Origin: Deltaproteobacteria bacterium | Lineage (GTDB): Bacteria; Desulfobacterota; SM23-61 | Reading direction: 5' to 3' | NCBI GenBank assembly: GCA_016875165.1 | Contig: VGSF01000021.1 | Span: forward strand, 1 to 58,842 | Length of the DNA stretch: 58,842 nucleotides | In this document: one piece after another, positions 29,081 to 38,092 of the stretch | Layout: every line of letters begins with the position of its first letter | Numbering within the stretch: the stretch's first letter is position 1 | The notes under the pieces: model-generated | Told to the model about the DNA's origin: nothing | Databases searched by the model: none | What the model saw: the letters and a program-made list of their open reading frames with translations, nothing else | Position numbers and translations under genes: made by a program

Positions 29081-29635
29081 ATGCCCGGACCCTGGGAGTT
29101 TCTCCGTTCTACGATTCTGCAATCCTGCCGCGTCTTTTCCCTGAAGATGGAGGGCTACCGTTCTCCGCGCACGGGCCGGGAGCATGATTTTTACCTCATT
29201 GATGCGCCGGATTGGGTGAACGTCATTCCCCTTACAGCAGACCATAAGGTTATTCTGGTCAAACAGTTCCGTTTTGGGACCAAGGATTTCTCCCTGGAAA
29301 TTCCCGGGGGCATGCTCGACGACGGGGATACGCCGGAGCAGGCGGCCAGCCGTGAGCTCCTTGAAGAGACTGGTTATGCAGGCGATGAGCCGGTTCTCTT
29401 AGGCGCCGTCCACCCCAACCCGGCCATTCACACCAACCGCTGCTATACGTACCTGATCAAGAACGTGATCTGGCGAAAACCTCCCCAGCCGGATTCTACC
29501 GAAGAGATCGAAGTTAAGATCGTACCTCTTCCGGAAATTCCCCGGCTGATCCGCGAGGGAAAAATCACCCACTCCCTGGTGATTGCCGCTTTTTACTGGT
29601 ACTTTTCAAGTACACGATCCAAGGATTCATCCTAA
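29081..29635 (+). CDS. NUDIX hydrolase, ADP-ribose pyrophosphatase type
   Basis: 184 residues beginning three bases after the glcF-type gene, so probably cotranscribed. The Nudix box is nearly complete: GGMLDDGDTPEQAASRELLE then ETGY, with REL-EE-GY intact and Asp where the first Glu is usual. The preceding KVILVKQFRFGTKDFSLEIPGG and the following HPNPAIHTNRCYTYLI fit the ADP-ribose/nucleoside-diphosphate-sugar subgroup. It would cleave ADP-ribose or a related metabolite. The link to the oxidase is not obvious. Confidence 0.88.
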   Translation: MPGPWEFLRSTILQSCRVFSLKMEGYRSPRTGREHDFYLIDAPDWVNVIPLTADHKVILVKQFRFGTKDFSLEIPGGMLDDGDTPEQAASRELLEETGYAGDEPVLLGAVHPNPAIHTNRCYTYLIKNVIWRKPPQPDSTEEIEVKIVPLPEIPRLIREGKITHSLVIAAFYWYFSSTRSKDSS

Positions 29636-29653
29636 ACCCGCCTAAGGTCAAGG

Positions 29654-29938
29654 TCACCGGTGCGCCGATTTATGGCGCATCCGGTGCACCGGTTTGTTGG
29701 CAGTTATTTTTTCGTATAATGTTTCTGGAGCTATGTCAGCACCATTTGGCCAGGAAATCGTTCCGCCCTCTATTCTTGCCTTTTTGAAGAAGGCTGTATC
29801 TCGCAAAGCTTCAAAAACAGGGCCCTTCCCGACGTATTCTTGGAAGTCTATGTCGCCGCTTCTGCCGTCATCGAAAACAACATGATAGACAAAGCCGCCC
29901 TTATATTCGATGTTTATCACATCATTCATGTTCCACAT
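29654..29938 (-). CDS. DUF2442 family protein
   Basis: About 94 residues from the ATG at 29938; a GTG at 29950 is an alternative. The core VVFDDGRSGDIDFQEYVGKGPVF, followed by FFKKARIEGGTISWPNGADIAPETLYE, is characteristic of DUF2442. Proteins of this family commonly sit beside DUF4160 proteins in small pairs suspected to be toxin-antitoxin modules. Here the partner is just upstream on the same strand and carries a stop codon. Function is unknown. Confidence 0.85.
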   Translation of the reverse strand: MWNMNDVINIEYKGGFVYHVVFDDGRSGDIDFQEYVGKGPVFEALRDTAFFKKARIEGGTISWPNGADIAPETLYEKITANKPVHRMRHKSAHR

Positions 29939-29946
29939 GGTGCACC

Positions 29947-30207
29947 TCACTCCAAAGGATCAATTTTCTTGATTTCCTTACCAGCCCTTGCCAGTTCCCA
30001 ATCCTCCTCAAGTTCGTTTAGACGCAAGTCTACCCACTCTCACACGAGTCTTGTGGCTGTTTTTGATTTCATGCTTCCTTTCATAATGTTGCCGTTGAAA
30101 TCAAAAACTGCCTTATTCCCCTGATATTCGGCATGAAAATGTGGAGGTTCATGCTCAGCAAAGAACATTCTAATGATAATTCCGAAAAATCTGCAAATCT
30201 CTGGCAT
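29947..30207 (-). pseudogene. DUF4160 gene interrupted by an in-frame TGA
   Basis: The frame from ATG at 30207 encodes a clear DUF4160 start (MPEICRFFGIIIRMFF, then EHEPPHFHAEYQGNKAVFDF). TGA at 30040-30042 follows codon 55. Beyond it the same frame continues in family fashion (EWVDLRLNELEEDWELARAG) to TGA at 29947. A single CGA to TGA change would explain it. The gene ends just before the DUF2442 start. I see no reason to invoke selenocysteine. The pair is therefore probably a broken two-gene module. Confidence 0.8.
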
Positions 30208-30384
30208 GGATTATCCTTTCATCATTTACTGCCAACGTGGACCTGAGACGCGGGAAACGCGTCAGCGTTTTCCCGTCGGTGGCTCTCCATTGAGGCAAAA
30301 GAGAGGGTCTTTGCAGTTTGCGACCGGGCACAGCAATCTTTGAACGCTCCGTCTATTGCTTCCTTTAAACTTTGAGTCGTATCT
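30208..30384. other. Short non-coding gap with inverted repeat
   Basis: The gap holds acgcgggaaacgcgt, which is followed by cagcgttttcccgtc, a partly self-complementary segment at 30249-30286. No gene is recognised. Confidence 0.35.
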
Positions 30385-31542
30385 TTAAAACGTTGACATG
30401 ATGACCACTCTTTGAATCTCATTCGTTCCTTCGTAAATCTGGGTAATCTTGGCGTCGCGCATGTAGCGTTCCACGGGATATTCCTTGACGTACCCGTATC
30501 CGCCGAGAATTTGCACAGCCTCCACAGTAACTTTCATGGCCACGTCCGAACAAAAGCACTTGGACATGGATGATAAACGGATGGTCTCCGGGCTTAGCCT
30601 GGACAGGTCCTTGGGAAGCTCCTGGAGCACAGTGGCCGTTTTGTACAGGAGCTGCCGGGAAGCTTCAATGTTCATGGCCATATCGGCCAGCTTAAATGAT
30701 ATCCCCTGATGAGCAATGATTGGCTTTCCGAAGGCTACCCTTTCCTTGGCATAATTAAGGGAGTACTCAAAGGCGCCGGCAGCGATTCCCAGGGCCTGCG
30801 CGCCTACGGCCGGCCGGCTGAAATCCAGAGTCTTCATCATGATAGAAAAACCCAGACCTTCCTGGGTTAGAATGTTCTCCGCCGGGACTGGACAATCTTC
30901 GAAGATCAGCTCCACCGTATCCGAAGAGCGAATGCCTAATTTGTCTTCGTGCTTCCCGACTGAAAAACCCTTGGTCCCTTTTTCCACGATGAAGACGCTG
31001 GCTCCTTTATGCCCTCCTTTTACTGGATCCGTGAGGGCATAAACTGTAACCGTCTCAGCAACCCCGCCGTTGGTGATGAAGGTCTTGTTTCCGTTTAAGA
31101 TATAAAAATCCCCCTGGCGAATCGCCTTACAGCGGAAGGAGGCCACATCAGAGCCACCGCTGGCTTCGGTCAGGGCAAAAGCTGCCAAATTTTCACCAGT
31201 GGCTAAAGAAGGAAGAAATTTCTTCTTTTGTTCTGAGTTTGCGGCCAGTAGGATTGGCAAAGTTCCGAGCTCTTGACCCACTGGGAGAATGCCAACTGCC
31301 GCATCCACCTTAGAGAGTTCCTCGCACACGATGATCAAAGAGAGAAGACCGGCGCCGCTCCCGCCGTATTCCTCGGGAAAATCGACTCCGAAAAGGCCGT
31401 TCTCCCGGAGCAGTTCGACCATCTCCCAGTTAAATTCCCCCTTCTGGTCCCGGGCCGCCGCCCCGGGTTCTACTTTCTGTTTAGCCAATTTCCGGACTGT
31501 ATCGCGGAGCAAGACCTGCTCCTCGGTCAATTCGTATTGCAT
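30385..31542 (-). CDS. Acyl-CoA dehydrogenase
   Basis: 385 residues, ATG with aaaggag upstream. It is an FAD flavoprotein that introduces the alpha-beta double bond in acyl-CoA and passes electrons to electron-transfer flavoprotein. Family motifs occur in order: FALTEASGGSDVASF, the flavin-contact ILNGNKTFITNGG, AFGKPIIAHQGISFKLADMA, QILGGYGYVKEYPVERYMRDAKI and YEGTNEIQR, whose Glu is the catalytic base in short/medium-chain enzymes. Everything expected is present. The chain-length preference cannot be read from this. It stands alone, so the partner beta-oxidation genes lie elsewhere. Confidence 0.92.
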   Translation of the reverse strand: MQYELTEEQVLLRDTVRKLAKQKVEPGAAARDQKGEFNWEMVELLRENGLFGVDFPEEYGGSGAGLLSLIIVCEELSKVDAAVGILPVGQELGTLPILLAANSEQKKKFLPSLATGENLAAFALTEASGGSDVASFRCKAIRQGDFYILNGNKTFITNGGVAETVTVYALTDPVKGGHKGASVFIVEKGTKGFSVGKHEDKLGIRSSDTVELIFEDCPVPAENILTQEGLGFSIMMKTLDFSRPAVGAQALGIAAGAFEYSLNYAKERVAFGKPIIAHQGISFKLADMAMNIEASRQLLYKTATVLQELPKDLSRLSPETIRLSSMSKCFCSDVAMKVTVEAVQILGGYGYVKEYPVERYMRDAKITQIYEGTNEIQRVVIMSTF

Positions 31543-31575
31543 GGAATGATCTCCTTTCTCATGTTTGGAAAAACT

Positions 31576-31846
31576 ATATCAGTTTAGCTTTTTGAAAAAA
31601 TGGTATTAAGGCCTTTGTTGAGGACCGGGGGTTAGAGCGGAACGCGCCGGAAGCATCGGTTGGGTTTCCGCTTGGCCACGAGGACAAAAGATCGTTTCCT
31701 CCGGAGGAGGCGGGGGTTCTTGCCCGCCCCATATGCGGAGAAATCAGCGCCTAATGATTCTCCGCCTAAGGCGGATTCCGGTCTGGCCCCCGGTCCCTGG
31801 AATCCCTTGGCCCTTACAACACACCTTTTTTCAAAGAGCTAAAGGG
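31576..31846 (+). repeat. Family A MITE-like repeat, copy A7
   Basis: Begins atatcagtttagctttttga. At the right, caaagagctaaag runs into unrelated gggggtt, so the final GTGTTAC is lost. The interior matches A2, including the variant ctccgcctaaggcggat. Confidence 0.82.
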
Positions 31847-31918
31847 GGTTCTTAGTGGATGGATTGTAGACAAATCCGCGGAAAAATGTCTATAGAAAAG
31901 TAAAGGAGATAAAGGGCC

Positions 31919-32896
31919 TTAAAGCCCTTCCTTCTTCAATTCCTCGGCAAGTTTTTTCTGCTTTTCGGTGAGATTTTTGGGAGACTTAATCAGGATGCGC
32001 ACATACTCATCGCCCTTACCCCCTCCCTGGAGATTGGGCAAGCCAAATCCTTTAAGGCGAATCCGGCTGTGGCTCTGGGTGCCGGGTGGAACTTTGATAT
32101 GTTTCGAACCGTCGAGCGTGGGAACTTCAATCGCCGTCCCCAGGAGAGCATCGGAAATTTTAATCTCTTTCTCAACTGTTATATCGCTCCCCTCCCTTTT
32201 GAAAAAAGGGTGCTCGGCAACGTTCACTTTGAGGTATAAGTCGCCTGGAGGCGCTCCCCGCCCCCCTTCCATCCCTTTCCCGGCAAGGCGCAGCTTTTTG
32301 CCGCTCTCGATTCCCGCAGGGATCTTCACTGTTACTTCTTCCAGTTTCCCCCCTTTGGGAGATTTAACCTTCTTCTCGCCGCCGAGCGCGGCCTCCTGAA
32401 ACGTTAGGTTCAATTCATACTGAATATCCTGCCCCTTCTGGGGTATCGGTCCCCGGTCCTGGCGCCCCCCTCCTGAAAACATGTCGCCCAAATCAGGAGC
32501 CTGTCCCCGTTTTTGCCCGAAGAGATCCTCATAATTTCCATAATGGACTTTGGCTCCTCGTCCGGCTCCGCCAAAGATGCGACTGAACACATCGTTGGTG
32601 GAAAATCCCAGGTCCTTAAAAAGGTCGCTGATGTCGAACCCGCGGAAAATATCCTCCTGGGAGTAACGCTGCTTGAAGCCAGAAGGCCCAAACTGGTCAT
32701 ACTGCTGGCGTTTTCCTTGATCGCTCAAGACGGCGTAGGCTTCGTTGATCTCCTTGAAACGCTCCTCAGCCTGCTTGTTTCCCGGATTGCGGTCGGGGTG
32801 ATACTTCATGGCCAGCTTGCGGTAAGCCTTTTTGATTTCGTCTTCCGTCGCGGTTTTTTTTACGCCTAAGAGTTCGTAATAATCCCTTTTGGCCAT
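31919..32896 (-). CDS. DnaJ/CbpA-type co-chaperone
   Basis: 325 residues. The J domain (residues 1-70) has the HPD tripeptide in [14 protein letters not shown], which stimulates DnaK ATPase. A Gly-, Phe- and Arg-rich linker follows. There is no Cys-rich zinc finger. The two C-terminal beta domains ([19 protein letters not shown] and [20 protein letters not shown]) bind clients. This is the class B (CbpA-like) layout. The gene starts four bases after a ClpX-like ATPase gene, so the two form an operon. That points to delivery or rescue of clients for the same proteolysis system (inference). Confidence 0.92.
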   Translation of the reverse strand: MAKRDYYELLGVKKTATEDEIKKAYRKLAMKYHPDRNPGNKQAEERFKEINEAYAVLSDQGKRQQYDQFGPSGFKQRYSQEDIFRGFDISDLFKDLGFSTNDVFSRIFGGAGRGAKVHYGNYEDLFGQKRGQAPDLGDMFSGGGRQDRGPIPQKGQDIQYELNLTFQEAALGGEKKVKSPKGGKLEEVTVKIPAGIESGKKLRLAGKGMEGGRGAPPGDLYLKVNVAEHPFFKREGSDITVEKEIKISDALLGTAIEVPTLDGSKHIKVPPGTQSHSRIRLKGFGLPNLQGGGKGDEYVRILIKSPKNLTEKQKKLAEELKKEGL

Positions 32897-32900
32897 ATTC

Positions 32901-34667
32901 TCACTCGCTTTTGTAGGTTTCCCGGATCAACCGGTTCAGGAAATTTTCCGGATTCTCTATCCCTTCCGGTGGGATGACAATCTCCGATCTTCCGGTCTTT
33001 TCCTTAATGAGCTTAAGCCCGTGCTCATAGTTTTGAAAAGATTGCCTGAAAAAAGCCTCAGGCTCAAGCCCTTCTTCCCATATCTTTTCTACCAGGCGAT
33101 CAATGGCCTCTTCGGTGAAATGGATCTGGACTTCGTTCCGGCTGGAAAACATTCGCTCAAAATTCAGGGCCGCCCGATGAATCGCCAGCACCTCTTCCAC
33201 CGCCGAATCCACATCCATCCGCCCTTCCACCGCCCGCCGGGTAATCAGGCGAGTCCGCCGGTTGGCAAAAGATTTCCCGTAACGCGCCTCGAATTCCGGT
33301 TCCCTTTTGCGGATGGATTTTTCCATCTCCATCTCTTCTTCCATAAGCAATTTTCGAAAGAGGGCTTCTTGCGCTGGATCTTCCGGAGCTTCCAGAATTT
33401 TTTTCAGCTCCCCCACCGGATCATTCACCATGGCCGGGGTGACGACCAGGCGGCGAATATTGGTCGAAGGAAGAATGTGTTCGAATTTTAGCAAGACCCG
33501 TTCCACGGCGCTGACCAGGCCCCGGGCTCCTGTTCGCTCCTGATAAGCATTTTCGGCAATCCGCCGGAGCGATTCATCTGTAAACTGCAGGTCGATCCCA
33601 TAGGCCTTGAAGTCCCGCTTTTTGCCAATGATGATCGGGCTTTTAGGATTCCTAATGATATTGTAAAGATCCTCAATCTCCAGATGTTCGAAAACCGTTA
33701 CCACCGGCAGCCTGCCGATGAACTCCGATTCAAACCCGTATTGAATCAGGTCTTCGGCTTTCACCTGCTTCAGGTACTCGGCCTTTTCATCTTTGGACTT
33801 GATCTCTGCTCCAAATCCTATGCCCTGCCGGTTCAAGCGTTTTTTAATGATTTCTTCCAAACCGGTGAAAGCCCCGCTCATGATGAAAAGGATGTATTTG
33901 GTGTTGATCTTCTTCCTTTCCCTCTTCCCGGTTTTTTGGAATTCCATGATGGCTTCCATCTGGGAGACTGGATCGTGCGCGACCTTCAACTCCACCTCGG
34001 TCTCTTCCAGGGGTTTTAGCAACGCCCGCTGTACGCCCGAACGAGACACGTCCGGTCCAATCAGGTTGGGCGAAGCAGCGATCTTATCCACCTCATCCAG
34101 ATAAATGATCCCGTACTGGGCCAATTCAATATTCCCTTTGGCCTCATACACCAGATCCCGGACAAGATCTTCCACATCCCCGCCCACATAACCTGTTTCA
34201 CTAAATTTGGTGGCGTCTCCTTTGACAAAGGGAACCCCGATTTTTTTGGCGATCAGCTTTACCAGAAAAGTTTTGCCCACGCCTGTAGGCCCGATCATGA
34301 TGATGTTATTCTTGATCTCCCCTACACTTTCATTTCGCTTATTTTTATTCTGGGACTCAAACATCTTGATGCGATTGAAATGGGTGCAGACCTTGGTGGC
34401 CAGGACTTCTTTGGCCTCCTCTTGTCTTACCAGATATTCGTCCAGATAAGACTTCAACTCTTCGGGTTTCATGTCGAAGTGGATGGATACAGGCTCGGAA
34501 GGCTTCTCCTTTTCGCCTTCTTCGATCTTTTGCCCCGCAGGTTCCGGAAGCGGGCCGAACCCGGCAAACTGGACTCTCTGGCCGTATTTTTTAGCCAGAT
34601 AATCGCTTAAATCTTTTTGTATCTCCTTGATGTCTACATCTTTGACATCAAAAAATTTCTCCCTCAT
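32901..34667 (-). CDS. ClpX-like AAA+ ATPase without zinc-binding domain
   Basis: About 588 residues from the ATG at 34667, which has gggagg upstream; the frame extends 9 codons further. The AAA+ core has Walker [11 protein letters not shown] (about 126), the ClpX-type [20 protein letters not shown], Walker [12 protein letters not shown] and sensor 2 GARGL. A loop with GIGFGAEI matches the IGF loop with which ClpX docks to ClpP. The N-terminal C4 zinc domain of ClpX is missing, replaced by about 70 unrelated residues. The C-terminus has about 170 extra residues, partly coiled coil. It is an unfoldase, perhaps with ClpP, with altered client choice. It is co-transcribed with the DnaJ gene. Confidence 0.85.
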   Translation of the reverse strand: MREKFFDVKDVDIKEIQKDLSDYLAKKYGQRVQFAGFGPLPEPAGQKIEEGEKEKPSEPVSIHFDMKPEELKSYLDEYLVRQEEAKEVLATKVCTHFNRIKMFESQNKNKRNESVGEIKNNIIMIGPTGVGKTFLVKLIAKKIGVPFVKGDATKFSETGYVGGDVEDLVRDLVYEAKGNIELAQYGIIYLDEVDKIAASPNLIGPDVSRSGVQRALLKPLEETEVELKVAHDPVSQMEAIMEFQKTGKRERKKINTKYILFIMSGAFTGLEEIIKKRLNRQGIGFGAEIKSKDEKAEYLKQVKAEDLIQYGFESEFIGRLPVVTVFEHLEIEDLYNIIRNPKSPIIIGKKRDFKAYGIDLQFTDESLRRIAENAYQERTGARGLVSAVERVLLKFEHILPSTNIRRLVVTPAMVNDPVGELKKILEAPEDPAQEALFRKLLMEEEMEMEKSIRKREPEFEARYGKSFANRRTRLITRRAVEGRMDVDSAVEEVLAIHRAALNFERMFSSRNEVQIHFTEEAIDRLVEKIWEEGLEPEAFFRQSFQNYEHGLKLIKEKTGRSEIVIPPEGIENPENFLNRLIRETYKSE

Positions 34668-34706
34668 TCTGTCAAACCTCCCAAATACTTCCAACTATAA
34701 TATTAT

Positions 34707-34839
34707 GATGAACCCGTAAAAAGTCAGAATTCCCTTCATTACGTCATTCCGGCGAAAGCCGGAATCCAGTTATTTTAAGGAATTATCAAACCTCTGGACT
34801 CCGGTTTTCACCGGAGTAACGACTTTTTACAAGGCCATC
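34707..34839 (+). repeat. Family B MITE-like repeat, copy B7
   Basis: Ends GATGAACCCGTAAAAAGTC and GACTTTTTACAAGGCCATC. The interior has ccggcgaaagccggaatcc and ccggttttcaccggagt. It is the last clear family B copy before the defence island. Confidence 0.78.
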
Positions 34840-35013
34840 AACTTTAATAGTATAATACTTATTACCAAATCATGCCAGCTTTTAAGCAGCTCCTTCAAGG
34901 TCCTTTCCCCTTTTTTACTTGATTTTCAAAAACTTTCTTGTTTAAATTGACTTCGGTCTTATATTTCAATGCTTTTGATGCCTGACAATCCGCGGTGGCC
35001 TGCGTCCCTAAAA

Positions 35014-35361
35014 ATGCATGAACTTTCCATAACCCAGAGCATCCTGGAAATCGCTCTCGATTACGCCAAGCGTAACCAGGCGCAAAAAGTCGTTGAGATC
35101 CACCTTAAGATCGGAGAAGTCAGCGACTTCGATGATGAATGGATCCAGCGCTATTTTGACTTCGTCGGCAAAGGATCCCTCGCCGAAGGCGCCAAGCTGC
35201 GTATTTCCCGGGTCCCTGCCCAGTTGCAATGCAACCCCTGTTCCTTCATCTTTCCCCTAAATAAATCCACCTGGAATACCCAATGCCCGTCATGCAAAAG
35301 CAAGGAGAGTCAACTCATCTCCGGCCGGGAGTTTCGGGTGGAGGCTCTGGAAGTAATTTAA
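35014..35361 (+). CDS. hypA: Hydrogenase maturation nickel chaperone HypA
   Basis: 115 residues. The start is fixed at the ATG that gives MHELSITQSIL, because His2 is part of the nickel site. A longer frame upstream would bury it. HypA delivers nickel to NiFe-hydrogenase with HypB. The structural zinc site shows as CNPC and CPSC in the second half. The family HLKIGEVSDFDDEWIQRYFDFV block is normal. No hydrogenase or other hyp gene is in view, so the gene is isolated in this window. Confidence 0.93.
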   Translation: MHELSITQSILEIALDYAKRNQAQKVVEIHLKIGEVSDFDDEWIQRYFDFVGKGSLAEGAKLRISRVPAQLQCNPCSFIFPLNKSTWNTQCPSCKSKESQLISGREFRVEALEVI

Positions 35362-35427
35362 TTTTTTCTCCCTTCCCCGATTGGACAACAAGAAAAGTCA
35401 GAGCCCAGGGTTACCCGCCAGATTTTT

Positions 35428-35470
35428 GAAATCATCTTGATTTCATGATAATTTATCTATATTATGAGAC
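35428..35470 (+). promoter_or_regulatory. Candidate promoter with overlapping palindrome
   Basis: GAAATCA-TCT-TGATTTC (35428-35444) is a perfect 7-bp-arm palindrome. It overlaps a possible -35 (TTGATT), with TATATT about 15 bases further on. It lies upstream of the DUF1016 nuclease and the sigma-54 activator, so it could be an operator for them. Promoter spacing is short, so this is tentative. Confidence 0.35.
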
Positions 35471-35523
35471 AATTTTAAGAAACACTGTTGACTTCCAGTT
35501 CATAAGGAACCCTCAACTTCATC

Positions 35524-36411
35524 ATGGTGGAAGCTTATTGGAAAATCGGCAGGCGCATTATTGAAGAGGAACAGAATGGCCAGGCGCGAGCGGAATACGG
35601 TTCCTCTCTCATCAAGGAACTGGCCAGGAATCTCGGAGACGAGTTCGGCAAAGGATTCTCCGTCGCCAACTTGTGGAATTTCCGACAATTTTACCTGACA
35701 TTTCCGGAGGAAGGAAAACTCTACGCGCTGCGTAGAGAATTGACATGGACCCATTATCGCCTCATCATGAGGGTGGAGAATGAACAGGCACGGGAGTGGT
35801 ATATCACAGAAGCCGCCAACCAACGCTGGAGCAGCCGCCAGTTGGAGCGGAACATCAACTCTTTTTATTATGATCGGTTGTTGACAAGCAACGAGCAGGC
35901 TCCCGTCAAGACATCATCCTCCGATCCGGTTCCCGAAGATTTTATCAAAGATCCCTATGTCCTTGAGTTTCTTGGAATTCCTGAATGCACCAACGCGAAC
36001 GAGCGGCAAATTGAGACGGCAATCATCACCCAACTGGAGCGATTTCTGCTTGAATTGGGAAAAGGGTTTTCATTTGTCGGACGACAATTTCGCATCAGCA
36101 CCGAAACCTCTCACTTCTACATCGACTTGGTGTTTTACAACTATCTGTTGAAATGTTTCGTGCTGATTGACTTGAAGACCGCCAAGCTCACCCATCAGGA
36201 CATCGGCCAAATGGACATGTATGTGCGCATGTTCGATGACCTGAAGCGGGTTGAAGGCGACAATCCCACTATAGGTATTATCCTGTGCACATCAAAAGAT
36301 GAAACCGTTGTCCATTACTCGGTACTGAACGAAAGCAAACATCTCTTTGCGTCCAAGTACATGCTCTATCTGCCAACCAGGGTTGAGGATGAACAAACCG
36401 AGCCAATGTGA
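35524..36411 (+). CDS. YhcG-type PDDEXK nuclease (DUF1016), short N-terminus
   Basis: 295 residues. The N-terminal DUF1016 domain (VEAYWKIGRRIIEEEQNGQ, then YGSSLIKELARNLGDEFGKGFS) is followed by the YhcG nuclease domain. There, FVGRQFRISTETSHFYIDLVFYNYLLKCFVLIDLK gives the D...(E/D)xK-like pattern with D in IDLVFY and DLK. Homologues usually begin about 30-40 residues earlier, so the N-terminus is clipped or starts at an unusual codon. Such proteins occur near Type I restriction systems and in defence islands. The sigma-54 activator follows 44 bp later. The function is presumed DNA cleavage or repair. Confidence 0.85.
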   Translation: MVEAYWKIGRRIIEEEQNGQARAEYGSSLIKELARNLGDEFGKGFSVANLWNFRQFYLTFPEEGKLYALRRELTWTHYRLIMRVENEQAREWYITEAANQRWSSRQLERNINSFYYDRLLTSNEQAPVKTSSSDPVPEDFIKDPYVLEFLGIPECTNANERQIETAIITQLERFLLELGKGFSFVGRQFRISTETSHFYIDLVFYNYLLKCFVLIDLKTAKLTHQDIGQMDMYVRMFDDLKRVEGDNPTIGIILCTSKDETVVHYSVLNESKHLFASKYMLYLPTRVEDEQTEPM

Positions 36412-36455
36412 AGCAGCAGAGGTTATTAGAAGAATTTAATTAAAGGGAAAAAAGG

Positions 36456-37985
36456 ATGGATGTTCTGCTAACATTCACAGGGTTTCATGATCCCTATTTC
36501 CAGGGATTGGTTGACCAGGAGGAACAGCCTGGGCCGACCCTGTCCCTTCTTGCCGCCCGCTCATTCGATCATATTTTTCTCTTCGATACCCCGAGCACGC
36601 AAAGGGTTACCCAAGAGACGAAGAAAGCCATCTCCAAGCTTCACCGCGATATCGAGGTTCATGTTCTCGGAATCGACCTTGACGACCCCACGAAATACCA
36701 AGACATTTTCAAAGGACTCAGAAGCCACCTGCAAAATATTATTGAGCGCTTTCAGTCCTCCAAGTTTTATATTGCGGTAGCTTCGGGTACTCCCCAGATG
36801 CATGCATGCTGGGTTCTCTTGACGGCTTCCGGGGAGATTCCTGCGCGTATTCTTCATGTGCGCCCGCCTCAATTTGTGACGAAAGAACGTCCCCTCGTTA
36901 GCGAGGTAGATTTATCCTCTCGCGAATTTCCAACCGTCAGGTTCCAAGCTGGGCCGATCCTCGTTGAAGAGAAAGAAGCTGATGTTGATTCCACCAGGAT
37001 TCAGCTCGGTATAGTCGGCGATCACCCGGCCATGCAGCGTGCACTTGAGATGGGAGCGTTGCTGGCTCCATCCCATGCTCCAATCCTCATTTTTGGAGAA
37101 ACGGGCACGGGCAAAGAACTGTTTGCTCGGTTCATTCACAGACTCAGCGGCAGGTCACGGGAGGCCTTTATTGCTGTGAATTGTGCCGCTATTCCAGAAG
37201 ACCTTGTTGAGAGCATTCTGTTCGGTCACAAGAAGGGGGCTTTCACCGGTGCGATAACCGATCAGGTCGGCAAATTCGATGCAGCCGACAAAGGGACGCT
37301 CTTCCTCGATGAACTCGGGGAATTGCCTTTCCCGGCCCAGGCCAAGCTCCTCAGGGTCCTGCAAGATGGCCTGCTGGAGCCGATAGGACAAGCCAAGCCT
37401 CACAAAGTTGATGTTCGGGTCGTGGGTGCAACCAATCGGGACTTAAGAAAAATGCTCAAGCAAGGCAAGTTCAGGGAAGACCTTTTCTATAGGCTCAGCG
37501 TCGGCGAGGTTAGGCTTCCCGCTTTGCGGGAGAGACGCAGCGACATTCCCAAATTGGCCCTTCACTCGCTCGACCGACTGAATGTTTCGTTACGGCGTCC
37601 CAAGAGACTATCTTCTCAGGCCCTGGCGAGACTCCAATCTCACAATTGGGCGGGAAATGTCCGGGATCTTGAAAACGTAATCGAACGGTCTGTCCGTCTC
37701 TGTCGCCACGACGTCCTGGATGCCGATGACCTTCTTATCGCGGAGCCGATCGCATATGCGGACCCGCTAGATGCGCTTCCAGACCCATATGAGGGCTTTT
37801 CTCTGGAGGAGTTTCTTGGGACTGCGCGGAAACAGATGATCCTTAGGGCTCTGGAAGCAACAAAGGGCAATCAAAGCCAGGCGGCCCGCTTGCTTGGAAT
37901 CACCCCTCAAGCGGTCCACAAGTTCCTTCAGCAGTCCCCGCCTGCGCCGCGCACGTCGCGGCGGGCAGGGAAGCCAAAAACTTAA
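36456..37985 (+). CDS. Sigma-54 activator with RtcR-type CARF sensor domain
   Basis: 509 residues, three parts. Residues about 1-170 form an alpha/beta domain resembling the CARF domain of RtcR: an N-terminal strand, FYIAVASGTPQMHACWVLL (near residue 105) and IPARILHVRPPQ, matching RtcR's THVAQICW-type segment in position and pattern. Residues about 190-425 form the sigma-54 AAA+ domain, with Walker A GETGTGKE (214), an intact GAFTGA loop (261) and Walker B TLFLDELGEL. The C-terminus is a Fis-type HTH (NQSQAARLLGITPQAVHKFL). CARF domains bind cyclic oligonucleotides or RNA-derived nucleotides. The ligand here is unknown. No rtcBA genes follow. Instead a sigma-54 promoter and restriction genes do, so it probably switches that operon on. 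Confidence 0.88.
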   Translation: MDVLLTFTGFHDPYFQGLVDQEEQPGPTLSLLAARSFDHIFLFDTPSTQRVTQETKKAISKLHRDIEVHVLGIDLDDPTKYQDIFKGLRSHLQNIIERFQSSKFYIAVASGTPQMHACWVLLTASGEIPARILHVRPPQFVTKERPLVSEVDLSSREFPTVRFQAGPILVEEKEADVDSTRIQLGIVGDHPAMQRALEMGALLAPSHAPILIFGETGTGKELFARFIHRLSGRSREAFIAVNCAAIPEDLVESILFGHKKGAFTGAITDQVGKFDAADKGTLFLDELGELPFPAQAKLLRVLQDGLLEPIGQAKPHKVDVRVVGATNRDLRKMLKQGKFREDLFYRLSVGEVRLPALRERRSDIPKLALHSLDRLNVSLRRPKRLSSQALARLQSHNWAGNVRDLENVIERSVRLCRHDVLDADDLLIAEPIAYADPLDALPDPYEGFSLEEFLGTARKQMILRALEATKGNQSQAARLLGITPQAVHKFLQQSPPAPRTSRRAGKPKT

Positions 37986-38058
37986 ACCGGCGTTTAAGAT
38001 GTTTCAACCTGGGTTAAAGATAAATTGGTTGATAAATCATCCGGATTGGTGTAAATCA
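37981..38058 (+). promoter_or_regulatory. Candidate activator-binding sites upstream of the sigma-54 promoter
   Basis: Two structures lie here. A palindrome, CTTAAAC-cggc-GTTTAAG (37981-37998), overlaps the activator stop codon and is about 120-138 bases before the expected start of transcription, a usual enhancer distance. Two direct repeats, ATTGGT-tgat-AAATCA (38024-38039) and ATTGGT-gt-AAATCA (38045-38058), begin 21 bp apart, two helical turns. Either could bind the Fis-type HTH of the preceding gene's product. Confidence 0.45.
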
Positions 38059-38092
38059 AATCATATCAAACAGTTGGACTTTTCATAGGTTA

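Noticed and set aside
30040..30042. TGA in DUF4160 as a selenocysteine codon
   Set aside because: The family does not use selenocysteine and the codon sits where Arg is expected, so a nonsense mutation is simpler.
36456..37985. RtcR itself, controlling RNA repair
   Set aside because: No rtcA or rtcB follows, and outside the CARF and AAA motifs the sequence is quite different. I call it RtcR-like in its sensor only.
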